In this document: positions 20,613 to 27,718 of the stretch, one piece after another
Numbering within the stretch: position 1 is the first letter of the stretch
How the letters are laid out: each line of letters begins with the position of its first letter
DNA from: Bacteroidales bacterium UBA3724
GTDB lineage: Bacteria > Bacteroidota > Bacteroidia > Bacteroidales > P3
Reading direction: 5' to 3'
DNA: 27,718 bases
Assembly: GCA_002371315.1 (NCBI GenBank)
Contig: DFHL01000103.1
Coordinates: 1-27,718, forward strand
Position numbers and translations under genes: made by a program
The notes under the pieces: generated by a model
The model's database searches: none
Seen by the model: only the letters and a program-made list of their open reading frames with translations
Told to the model about the DNA's origin: nothing

Positions 20613-21971
20613 ATGAAAAAAAGAGTATTCTTTCTTCTTTTGGCTGCCTTAATGATGCCTTTGGCTATGAATGCACAGCACAATGCTGCCGTTCACATTG
20701 ACAATACCGTCAACGCCTGCGTCTCCTACACTTGGCCTGTCAACGGAACAACCTACACCACCTCTGGTGTGCACACTCTCATAAGCGGCGATACGCTTTA
20801 TATACTGGACCTTACCATCAGTCCGGAATATGAGAACATCGTTGAGACCCCCATCTCGGGTGGTTGCACCTTCGCTTGGGGTGACAGCGTTTATTCCACC
20901 AGCGGTGTGCATACTCAGACTTTCCAGTCGGTCAATGGATGTGACAGCACAGTGACCGTAACCCTCAACTTGGCCACGTCGGCCACGAAGTCGTATACTG
21001 CTACGGCCTGCGACTCCTATATTTGGAAGGGCGACACGCTGACCACCACTGGCGTTACAACCATCACAGACACCACTGGCCAGTGCGATTCGTTGCTGAC
21101 GCTCAACCTCACCATCCTCAATCCCGAGCAGAAGAGTCTTGACTCGACCATCACCGCCTGCGAAAGAATCCGTTTCCGCTGGGCTCCCTCGGCAAGCTGG
21201 ATTACAATCACTTCGAACACAACCCTCACTTCGGATGAATATTCACAGTCCAATGCAACAGCAAGAGCCTTATTCCATCCCCGCACGGTTGAGAAATGCT
21301 ATGATAGCACGGTGACCCTGAATTTTGTCATCAACAAGAACAGCACCTACACCGTTGTCGACAAAGGTTGCGACAGCTATACCTTCAACATCAACGGTAA
21401 CGATCGCGTCTACAACTATAGCAAGATTGACACCATCTCCGGCCTCAAAGCCTCGAATGGCTGCGACAGTCTTATCGTTCTGAACCTTACTATCAACCGC
21501 ACTCCCGAGGTCTACATCTCTGGCGACCTCCGTGTGACCCCCGGTTCCAATGCAACGCTTGTTGCCAACAGCAATCAGGAAGTAAGCTATCGCTGGAGCG
21601 ACGGTTCGACCGGCGAGACCCTGACGCTCAACAATGTCCAGAGCAACACCGAAGTTTCGCTCACTGGCAGAAACAATACCACCGAATGCGAAAACACCAC
21701 CCACGTTGTCGTTATGGCCAATGTCGCTATCGAGGATGTCAACGACGATATGCTGCAGCTCTATCCCAACCCCACAGCAGCAAAGGTCAACATCAACAGC
21801 GCCGAGCCTCTCAAGAGCGTCAGTGTCTTCAATCTGATGGGTCAGCAGGTCATCAATGCCGGCAATGCCAGCGTCATCGACCTGGGCGAGCTCAACAACG
21901 GCTCATACGTTATCCGCATCGAGATGCAGAACGGCACAGTCGCCACTCGCACTGTTGTCCTTTCGAAATAA
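20613..21971 (+). CDS. Secreted T9SS cargo with Cys-rich adhesin-like repeats
   Basis: A surface or secreted protein. The 452 residues start with a signal peptide (1-21, cleaved after NAQ), then five degenerate modules (about 35-69, 83-121, 131-168, 182-240, 252-294), each opening with a Cys/aromatic pair such as ACDSYIW or GCTFAW and mostly closing with GCDSxxTLNLTI. An Ig-like segment (about 298-368) follows, then the type IX sorting domain (about 380-452: LQLYPNPTAAKVNI, VFNLMGQQV, GSYVIRI). The paired cysteines suggest one disulfide per module. No catalytic motif is seen, so binding or structural roles are more likely. Own promoter and terminator; not in an operon. Confidence 0.88.
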   Translation: MKKRVFFLLLAALMMPLAMNAQHNAAVHIDNTVNACVSYTWPVNGTTYTTSGVHTLISGDTLYILDLTISPEYENIVETPISGGCTFAWGDSVYSTSGVHTQTFQSVNGCDSTVTVTLNLATSATKSYTATACDSYIWKGDTLTTTGVTTITDTTGQCDSLLTLNLTILNPEQKSLDSTITACERIRFRWAPSASWITITSNTTLTSDEYSQSNATARALFHPRTVEKCYDSTVTLNFVINKNSTYTVVDKGCDSYTFNINGNDRVYNYSKIDTISGLKASNGCDSLIVLNLTINRTPEVYISGDLRVTPGSNATLVANSNQEVSYRWSDGSTGETLTLNNVQSNTEVSLTGRNNTTECENTTHVVVMANVAIEDVNDDMLQLYPNPTAAKVNINSAEPLKSVSVFNLMGQQVINAGNASVIDLGELNNGSYVIRIEMQNGTVATRTVVLSK

Positions 21972-21988
21972 TTGGATATAAGTATTAT

Positions 21989-22022
21989 AAAAAAGCGTTC
22001 GGGGCTACCGGACGCTTTTTTT
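21989..22022 (+). terminator. Terminator after the T9SS repeat protein
   Basis: Stem GCGTTCGG (21995-22002) / CCGGACGC (22008-22015), one G-U pair, extended by A-run/T-run pairing, loop GGCTA, then seven T's. Confidence 0.88.
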
Positions 22023-22140
22023 ATTAAAAATACAGAAAGCAATATCGATAATGCAGGATGTAAGGTGTTCATAGAAATCCGATGGCTTTTGTCATTATGT
22101 TACAATCTTGCACTATCTTCACAAAAACAGATAATTCCCG

Positions 22141-23160
22141 ATGAAAAGAAAGATGTTTGTGCCCCTGGTATCGGCGGCGGCTGTGCTGCTGGCAATGGCC
22201 TGCAACAGGCCGTCGCAGCCCGTGCGTTTGCGCGGCGAGGCGCAAGGGACATACTACTCCATAACCTACTATGACGCAAACCAGCGCAATCTCCAGTCCT
22301 CTATCGATTCGCTCCTCGACGACTTTGACCTCACGGCATCGCTGTGGGTGGACAGCTCGCTGCTGCGGCGTGTCAACGACGGCCGCGACAGCGTTGTCAA
22401 CAGCCTCTTTGCCACTCTGGTCGACCTGTCGGTACAGATGCACGCCTTTACCGACGGCGCCTTCGACTGTACCGTCGGGCGGCTGGTCAACGCCTGGGGA
22501 TTTGGCTTCTCCAAGCGCGAGCAGCTCGATGATGCAACCATCGACAGCCTGCGCCGCTACATTGGGCAGCAGCCCGCCCTTGTGCGCAAAGCCGACGGCA
22601 CGACGGTGGTCCGCAAAGCCGAAGGCGTCTCTTTCGACTTCAACGCCATAGCGCAGGGCTACTCCACCGACCTTGTCGCCTCGTTCCTCGAACAGCAAGG
22701 CATCGACAACTACATCGTCGATATCGGTGGCGAGGTCTATGCCCGTGGGTGCAAGCCCGACGGCAGCCCCTGGCTGGTGGGCATCGAACGCCCGGCCGAG
22801 AACCGCTACAGCAGTCCCGAGGTCGAGACGACAATAAGGCTCAGCAACCAGTCGGTGGTCACTTCGGGCAGCTACCGCAAGTATTATGAGCGCGACGGCG
22901 TCCGCTATTCGCACACCATCGACCCCGCTACAGGGCGCCCTGTAGAGCATACCCTGCTGAGCGTGTCGGTTGTCGACACCGCTGCCTGGCGTGCCGATGC
23001 TCTGGCCACAGCCTTTATGGTTATGGGCCTCGAGCGGTCGCTGCAGTTCATTGAGCAGCATCCCGACGATTCGGGTACGCAGTCGGTGCTGTTTATTTAC
23101 AGCGATAGCAGCGGCTACAAGACATTCGCCACACCATCGTTCGAGAGGCTTGTCAAATAG
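22141..23160 (+). CDS. apbE: FAD:protein FMN transferase, lipoprotein
   Basis: Attaches FMN covalently to Thr/Ser of target flavoproteins such as Nqr, Rnf or extracytosolic reductases, using FAD. The 339 residues begin with a lipoprotein signal (LLAMAC, lipid on Cys21). Core motifs: GTYYSITYY (36-44), FDCTVGRLVNAWGFG (108-122), SFDFNAIAQGYSTD (164-177), VDIGGEVYARG (193-203) and HTIDPATGRP for Mg/FAD binding. No flavinylation target lies beside it, so the partner is elsewhere. The ATG at 22141 gives a full signal peptide. It is followed by a long AATT repeat array rather than a terminator. Confidence 0.94.
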   Translation: MKRKMFVPLVSAAAVLLAMACNRPSQPVRLRGEAQGTYYSITYYDANQRNLQSSIDSLLDDFDLTASLWVDSSLLRRVNDGRDSVVNSLFATLVDLSVQMHAFTDGAFDCTVGRLVNAWGFGFSKREQLDDATIDSLRRYIGQQPALVRKADGTTVVRKAEGVSFDFNAIAQGYSTDLVASFLEQQGIDNYIVDIGGEVYARGCKPDGSPWLVGIERPAENRYSSPEVETTIRLSNQSVVTSGSYRKYYERDGVRYSHTIDPATGRPVEHTLLSVSVVDTAAWRADALATAFMVMGLERSLQFIEQHPDDSGTQSVLFIYSDSSGYKTFATPSFERLVK

Positions 23161-23168
23161 TTTTTTTT

Positions 23169-23472
23169 AACAGGAATTATTTTTTTAAACAGGAATTATC
23201 AGGAATTGGCCAGGAATTAACCAGAAATTATTTTTTTAACAGCAATTATCAGCAATTTAACAGCAATTATCGGCAATTTCTTTTTAAACAGCAATTGTCA
23301 GCAATTAAACAGCAATTATCAGCAATTAAACAGCAATTATCGGCAATTTCTTTTTAAACAGCAATTATCAGCAATTAAACAGCAATTGTCAGCAATTAAA
23401 CAGCAATTATCAGCAATTAAACAGCAATTAAACAGCAATTGTTAGCAATTATCAGCAATTAAACAGCAATTC
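23169..23472 (+). repeat. Array of about 26 AATT units at 10-11 bp spacing
   Basis: Alternating 10- and 11-bp units such as AACAGCAATT and ATCAGCAATT (21 bp per pair) fill the apbE-yicC gap. The first five units read GGAATT or GAAATT; the other 21 read GCAATT. Two identical blocks with the break TATCGGCAATTTCTTTTTAA (within 23261-23296 and 23331-23366) lie exactly 70 bp apart, a higher-order period. There is no open frame, no spacer diversity as in CRISPR, and no gene. Confidence 0.9.
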
Positions 23473-23532
23473 CTTTTAGAATGGGAATGGCTGTGAGTTG
23501 CCAGAAATATCAAATTGATTTGACTGACTACT

Positions 23533-23603
23533 AAGAATATAAACAATACAAAACAAAATATTATTAAGAATATAAACAATACAATACAAAACAAAATATT
23601 ATT
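23533..23603 (+). repeat. AT-rich tandem duplication before yicC
   Basis: AAGAATATAAACAATAC begins both 23533-23565 and 23566-23603; the second copy has a 5-base insertion. The copies abut, and the second ends 3 bases before the yicC start codon, so it forms the yicC leader. Confidence 0.75.
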
Positions 23604-23606
23604 CCT

Positions 23607-24476
23607 ATGAAATCAATGACAGGATTTGCCAAGAGGCAATGTACAATAGACGGAAACAAATACACCATAGAGATAAAGACTCTCAACAGCAAGCAGATCG
23701 ATGCCAACGTCAAGTTGCCCGTCGAGCTCAGGGAGCACGAACTCGAAATCCGTGCGATGCTCAACCGTTTGGAGCGCGGCAAAATCGACTTCATTGTGAG
23801 CGAGGAACTTGGCACGGCATCATCGGCACACATCGATGCGGACATTGCGAAGCAGCGCTACGAGGAACTCAAACACCTGGCCGCTGCGGTGGGCAGTGCC
23901 GCCGACGAGAAGATGCTCCTTGGCATCGTGCTTCAGCAGCCGGACGTGTGGATGGGCAGTGCCGACCAGTCGTTGGGCGACGAGCAGTGGCAGCAGCTCT
24001 CCACGGCCATCGAGCAGACCGTTGCCGACCTCGATGCAACGCGCGCGCACGAAGGGGCCATCCTGCAGGCCGACATTGCGAAACACGTCGACTTGATAGA
24101 GCACTATCTGGGCCAGATTCCGCAATACGAAGGCGAGCGCATCGAAACAGCCAAAGAGCGTATGCGCACTATGCTGGCCGACGCAGCCGTCAAGGAGGTC
24201 GACGAGAACCGCTTCGAGCAGGAACTGATATACTATTTCGAGAAGCTCGACATCACGGAGGAGAAAGTGCGCCTGAAAAAGCACATAGACTATTTCCGCG
24301 AGGTGATGGCCAACGAAGAGGGCAGCGGCAAGAAGCTGGGCTTCATAACCCAGGAGATGGGCCGCGAAATCAACACCACGGGCTCCAAGGCAAACCATAT
24401 AGAGATACAGCGCCTCGTGGTGGCGATGAAAGACGAGCTTGAGAAAATCAAGGAACAGATGGGAAACATCCTCTAA
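23607..24476 (+). CDS. yicC: YicC/YloC family endoribonuclease
   Basis: A stress-associated endoribonuclease family; E. coli YicC acts on the small RNA RyhB. The 289 residues match family length. Signature pieces are MTGFA at the N-terminus (3-7), TLNSKQIDANVKLP (25-38), the central helical region and the conserved C-terminal GKKLGFITQEMGREINT plus NTTGSKAN. No signal peptide, so cytosolic. In many bacteria gmk follows yicC; here a terminator and a convergent T9SS gene follow instead. The ATG at 23607 gives the canonical MKSMTGF start. Confidence 0.93.
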   Translation: MKSMTGFAKRQCTIDGNKYTIEIKTLNSKQIDANVKLPVELREHELEIRAMLNRLERGKIDFIVSEELGTASSAHIDADIAKQRYEELKHLAAAVGSAADEKMLLGIVLQQPDVWMGSADQSLGDEQWQQLSTAIEQTVADLDATRAHEGAILQADIAKHVDLIEHYLGQIPQYEGERIETAKERMRTMLADAAVKEVDENRFEQELIYYFEKLDITEEKVRLKKHIDYFREVMANEEGSGKKLGFITQEMGREINTTGSKANHIEIQRLVVAMKDELEKIKEQMGNIL

Positions 24477-24535
24477 CCTGAAGGGACAACCGACGAGTCC
24501 GGCTGTGGCCCGCTGGTGCCCGTCCGGCAATAAAC

Positions 24536-24566
24536 AAAGAGGCCCGCGCAACGCGCGGGCCTCTTT
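24536..24566. terminator. Bidirectional terminator between yicC and the T9SS gene
   Basis: Perfect 14-bp stem AAAGAGGCCCGCGC (24536-24549) / GCGCGGGCCTCTTT (24553-24566), loop AAC. A/T ends on both sides let it work for both convergent genes. Confidence 0.88.
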
Positions 24567-24602
24567 CGTATCAGCCTTTCAGGCTATTGTCGGCTAAAGG
24601 GA

Positions 24603-27218
24603 TTAGCGGACAATGAGTTTTTCGATCTTGCTGAACTTGCTGTTGGTGATGCGGACAAAGTAGGCACCCTTGGCAAGGTTCGAGACATTGATGTTGGTAC
24701 CGTTCTCGGCGTTGAACTGCGAGGTGCTGACAACGCGGCCGCTCATATCGATAAGAGCCATATTGACGTTGCCGGTGACACCCTTCATCACGACGTTGAC
24801 ATTCGAGGTGGCGGGGTTGGGCTGCAGTTTCATCGAAACGTTGGCAACGGGGTCGATGCTGACCTGACCCTCCTTGAAGGAGCAGTAGAGAGTGCAGTTG
24901 GTCGAAGGAACAACGAGTTCGACGATGTAGTAGGGGTTGCCGTCTCCATCCTCGCGGGCCTCATAGTCGATAGCTTCGCCATTGAGGGTCAGCTGGTCGA
25001 TTTCGTAGCCCGGCTCGGGGAATACATAGTAGGAGGCAGCCGATCCAACGACGACGCTGTCGGTGGTGCCGCAAAGGACGTTGTAGTCGCCATCGGCGAA
25101 AGCGCCGGTGTTCTCATCCTCGCACTGGAACGAGATCTGGACCTTGGGAACATAGTAGGCAGGACCGACAAGGAGGCGGATCATAGGATACTGGCTCGAG
25201 GAAGGATAGCGGACATAGCCATCGAACGGGTCGCGGACGAGGACAGAATATCTGTTGCTGGCGGGCAGAGCGTGGCCATAGGATTCCATACCGGGCTCCT
25301 CGTAGAAGCGGGTAACTTCGCCCTGCTCATTGTAGAAGTAGTTGGAGCTGGTGGCGACGGTGAAGTCGGCTTCCTCATCCAGAACGTAACCAACGCGATA
25401 GGAGAACTTGCTCTGCATTTCGGGCTGGTTGGGGAACATAATGCGGATAACGGGATAGTTGCCGGGAGTCTCGTAGGTCATACGGGTGCTGCTGTTGGTA
25501 TCGGCAAGGATTTCGGTAGCGATGACATCGCTCTGCTGGACGGTGTAGGTGACGGCGCCGGTGTTGATGGCGTTCCAGCCGGCCAGCTGTCCAACGCTGT
25601 CAAAAACATCCTGCCAGAGGATGGGGGTGATGCGGCTGCCGAAAGCCTGCATACCGGGATAGGTCGAAGCGACCATTTCCATACCAAGGACGCGCCAGGG
25701 ACGGCCCTGAGCATCGGTAGGAACGGTGTTGCCGGTGACGTAGGTCACGAAGGTGCCGTAGTCGGCCTTGTTCCACTGGGTCTCGTCGGGATCGTCGCTG
25801 ACGATGGTCGAGCTGCCCTCAGTGCGAATAGCACCGTAAGCCTGATAGGAGAGGCTGCGGATGACACCGTGGTCGCGAGCCCAGACACCCATCTGGTGGC
25901 CGTCGTTGTTCTCCCAGTTCACATCATAGCGCATAGTATCGAAAGTGACGCTGTCGCCGATGTGGGTGGTGTAGTGGTCGGTGTTGATGTCCGAGAACCA
26001 GTGGTGTTTGCCAAGGGTGCTGGTGGGCAGAGAGGCGTTGGTGCCAGTGACGTAAGCGCCCTGGTTGTAGGCTTCACCGTGATAGGTGGCAAGGCTGTCA
26101 TACCAACCCAGCGGGTCGATGACAATGGTGCGGGTGACCGAAGCGTCGGGGTTAACGGTGTAGATGTTCTGGCTGACGAGCAGGTTGCTGTTGCCGGTGC
26201 TGTCATAGTGGTAGACCTTGCCGGTGACGTTGGTCTGGGCCAGATAACCGTCGTTGACGATCTGCGAAGCCCAAACGATGGGCACCTGCAGGTTCTGGGG
26301 CATAGTCTGATAGAAACCTTCGAAATAGTTGGCGTTCTTGACGGTCAGCTCGTTGGGCAGGGTGGGGAGGACCTTGAAGTCGTCGACAAACCACCAGTAG
26401 CCATAAGCACCACCAGCGGCGCTGCTGCATTCCCAACGCAGACGGAAGTAGACATTCTGCTTGTTGCCAAGTACATCGGGCATAGTCTGGGTTCTCCAGC
26501 CGCGGGTTGCAGAGTTGGTTTGGAAGTCGACGCTGCGGACGTTGATTTCGACACCGCTCCAGGTGGTACCGTCGGTGCTGTAGTCAATCCAGCACTTATC
26601 GTTGTTGAAACGGCGGAAATACTGGTAGAAACGGACGCGGACGTGATCCTCGCCAACGGTCGAGATGGGGCCGAACTTGATGTAGGCGTCGAAAGCGCCG
26701 GTGTTGCCGGTGCCGCCCCACTGAGCGATCTGGTCCATCATAGTCATAATCATAATACCCTGATCGGCGGTCTCGCTGCCGAAGGGAGTGTAGACGTCGC
26801 TACCGCAGAGGAGGTAGTCCCAACCCCAGATCTGGGGGTTGGAGCAGACGGGGTAGTTGTTCTGGATGAACGAGTTGTTCTGAATGTCGTTCAGGTTGTT
26901 GTTGGGCAGGCGATACCATCTCGAGTGGGGAGCGGTCTGGGCGTGCTGAGTGATAGTGGTGCCGTTGACCATCTCGCCAGCTCCCACGGTACCGGTGGTG
27001 TAACCCTGGTCGGCAACCGAGAAGTCGCAAACGAAAATCTCATCGTCCTTGGTGAAGATAGAGCCGGTGTAGCCAGCCTGCTGCTCGACAATGCTTTTTT
27101 CGGCATTGGGGGCGGCATTCACAGCAGCCTTCGAGGGGACTGCCGTTTTGTTTGCGGTCTGTGCGAACGCGAACGTTGCGCAGAAGGCGAAACTAAGAAC
27201 CATTAATGTTTTTTTCAT
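24603..27218 (-). CDS. Large secreted T9SS cargo protein, unknown function
   Basis: An exported protein of 871 residues from the ATG at 27216-27218, chosen because it opens a signal peptide (MKKTLMVLSFAFCATFAFAQ); the frame extends 45 codons upstream but those residues are non-family and lie in the leader. The N-terminal half contains a jellyroll-like lectin region (about 55-290), with WIDYSTDGTTWSGVEI and YWWFVDDFKVLP typical of MAM/lamG-like modules in gliding and adhesion proteins. The middle is of unknown fold. The C-terminus (about 797-871) is a type IX sorting domain: LQPNPATSNVNV, ALIDMSGRVV, GAYFVRI, KIEKLIVR. No protease or glycosidase motif was recognised. Codon use is strongly biased and the promoter is excellent, consistent with high expression. 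Confidence 0.87.
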   Translation of the reverse strand: MKKTLMVLSFAFCATFAFAQTANKTAVPSKAAVNAAPNAEKSIVEQQAGYTGSIFTKDDEIFVCDFSVADQGYTTGTVGAGEMVNGTTITQHAQTAPHSRWYRLPNNNLNDIQNNSFIQNNYPVCSNPQIWGWDYLLCGSDVYTPFGSETADQGIMIMTMMDQIAQWGGTGNTGAFDAYIKFGPISTVGEDHVRVRFYQYFRRFNNDKCWIDYSTDGTTWSGVEINVRSVDFQTNSATRGWRTQTMPDVLGNKQNVYFRLRWECSSAAGGAYGYWWFVDDFKVLPTLPNELTVKNANYFEGFYQTMPQNLQVPIVWASQIVNDGYLAQTNVTGKVYHYDSTGNSNLLVSQNIYTVNPDASVTRTIVIDPLGWYDSLATYHGEAYNQGAYVTGTNASLPTSTLGKHHWFSDINTDHYTTHIGDSVTFDTMRYDVNWENNDGHQMGVWARDHGVIRSLSYQAYGAIRTEGSSTIVSDDPDETQWNKADYGTFVTYVTGNTVPTDAQGRPWRVLGMEMVASTYPGMQAFGSRITPILWQDVFDSVGQLAGWNAINTGAVTYTVQQSDVIATEILADTNSSTRMTYETPGNYPVIRIMFPNQPEMQSKFSYRVGYVLDEEADFTVATSSNYFYNEQGEVTRFYEEPGMESYGHALPASNRYSVLVRDPFDGYVRYPSSSQYPMIRLLVGPAYYVPKVQISFQCEDENTGAFADGDYNVLCGTTDSVVVGSAASYYVFPEPGYEIDQLTLNGEAIDYEAREDGDGNPYYIVELVVPSTNCTLYCSFKEGQVSIDPVANVSMKLQPNPATSNVNVVMKGVTGNVNMALIDMSGRVVSTSQFNAENGTNINVSNLAKGAYFVRITNSKFSKIEKLIVR

Positions 27219-27332
27219 TGTAATTGAATTTTGATTAATAAATAATTTTCTTTGTTTTGTGCCCGTAACTCTCTTGTTTCGAGGCTTTTTAGGGCCTTTT
27301 GGCAGTTGAGGTACGGTATTGGTATTCGGATG

Positions 27333-27364
27333 CAAATATAGTACAAAAATCAATACTGACCAAA
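27333..27364 (-). promoter_or_regulatory. Promoter of the large T9SS cargo gene
   Basis: Minus-strand -7 box TATATTTG (27333-27340) and -33 box TTTG (27361-27364) with a 20-base spacer: both elements match the Bacteroidetes consensus. The leader is about 107 bases long. Confidence 0.8.
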
Positions 27365-27472
27365 AAAAAATGAATATTTTTGTTTTTTTAAGAAGCTGGC
27401 TAAAATTGATTGCTGGTTTTTATTGGGTAGGTAGGTGGCCAATTCTTTCCAGCAGTGCAGATTACTTTCCAG

Positions 27473-27634
27473 CAGTGCGACACACCCCGCCCTTCGGGCA
27501 CCCCTCTCCGAGAGGGGATGGCTACGCAGTCCTTTTCCTTGCATATTGTTACATCAAAAGAACTGGCATTCCGACCGCTACCGCGCCATCCCCTCTTGGA
27601 GAGGGGTGCCCGAAGGGCGGGGTGTGTCGCACTG
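27473..27634. repeat. Inverted repeat with 50-bp arms, mobile-element-like
   Basis: The left arm (27473-27522) and right arm (27585-27634) are reverse complements with one mismatch in 50 bases, around a 62-base centre. Each arm holds small hairpins: GCCC-TTC-GGGC (27489-27499) and CCCCTCTC-C-GAGAGGGG (27501-27517). No transposase is present and the centre has no coding capacity. It resembles a non-autonomous palindromic or MITE-like element. Confidence 0.8.
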
Positions 27635-27718
27635 TCAAAACATCGCCGGAAGGCCGTTTTTGCATTGCCGATAAACTGCTGATTGCCAGCAGCTGCTCTG
27701 CCCGTTGTACAGTATATG
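27635..27718. other. Right-edge sequence, nothing assigned
   Basis: No gene, promoter or terminator recognised. It contains CAGCAGCTGCT (27689-27699), a short palindrome-rich patch, and may be upstream or downstream sequence of a gene beyond the window. Confidence 0.3.

Noticed and set aside
23169..23472. CRISPR array
   Set aside because: The units are 10-11 bp with no unique spacers and there are no cas genes nearby.
25272..27206. 644-codon plus-strand open frame
   Set aside because: Exact antisense of the large T9SS gene. The sense frame has a signal peptide, a promoter and a sorting domain; the antisense frame has none.
27354..27682. Short frames translating to SERGARRAG-like peptides
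   Set aside because: They arise from the inverted-repeat arms, not from genes.

Overview
The window reads as chromosomal DNA from an uncultured or gut/rumen-type Bacteroidales (Bacteroidota). Four things support this. Coding DNA is fairly GC-rich while gaps are AT-rich. Several promoters carry the Bacteroidetes -7 box TAnnTTTG. Two secreted proteins end in type IX secretion (T9SS) C-terminal sorting domains. There is also a DUF6266 protein, a family I associate with Bacteroidetes. The exact genus cannot be read from the sequence. I saw no prophage, plasmid functions, tRNA, rRNA or CRISPR array.

Region 1 (1-6518, minus strand) is one long convoy: fabH-fabF-fabZ-fabG-acpP-etfB-etfA-acyl-CoA dehydrogenase (the last truncated by the window edge). 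It holds a nearly complete type II fatty acid elongation cycle with its own carrier protein, but no recognisable enoyl-ACP reductase and no malonyl transferase. Where the reductase would be expected there is a flavin dehydrogenase with its electron transfer flavoprotein, and the EtfB carries a signature I associate with NADH-oxidising, bifurcating ETFs. This is the most interesting system in the window. A membrane LytTR regulator (6703-7569) is transcribed divergently. The shared gap holds a direct repeat with LytTR-like spacing (about 20 bp), so it may control the operon.

Region 2 (7580-10430) has a secreted endonuclease/exonuclease/phosphatase-family enzyme and a peroxide-defence pair, a glutathione peroxidase followed by an OhrR-type thiol-switch repressor. 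An AT-rich stretch upstream holds palindromes and a probable 48-residue small gene with its own promoter and operator-like inverted repeat.

Region 3 (10431-15932) has a DUF6266 protein that appears to have been invaded in frame by two palindromic elements. It is followed by a probable operon of rpoN (sigma-54), a LysM/M23 peptidase, ribH and fmt, then an HU-type DNA-binding protein with its own promoter and terminator.

Region 4 (15975-20464) carries housekeeping genes: a SF1 helicase, secG with a hypothetical partner, rpmH (L34) and an RlmD-type 23S rRNA methyltransferase.

Region 5 (20613-27718) has two T9SS cargo proteins flanking apbE and yicC. An approximately 300-bp array of 10-11-bp AATT units separates apbE from yicC. 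The right end contains a 162-bp inverted repeat with 50-bp arms. Its central hairpin core (CTCTCCGAG) recurs in a dispersed repeat at 8608-8742.
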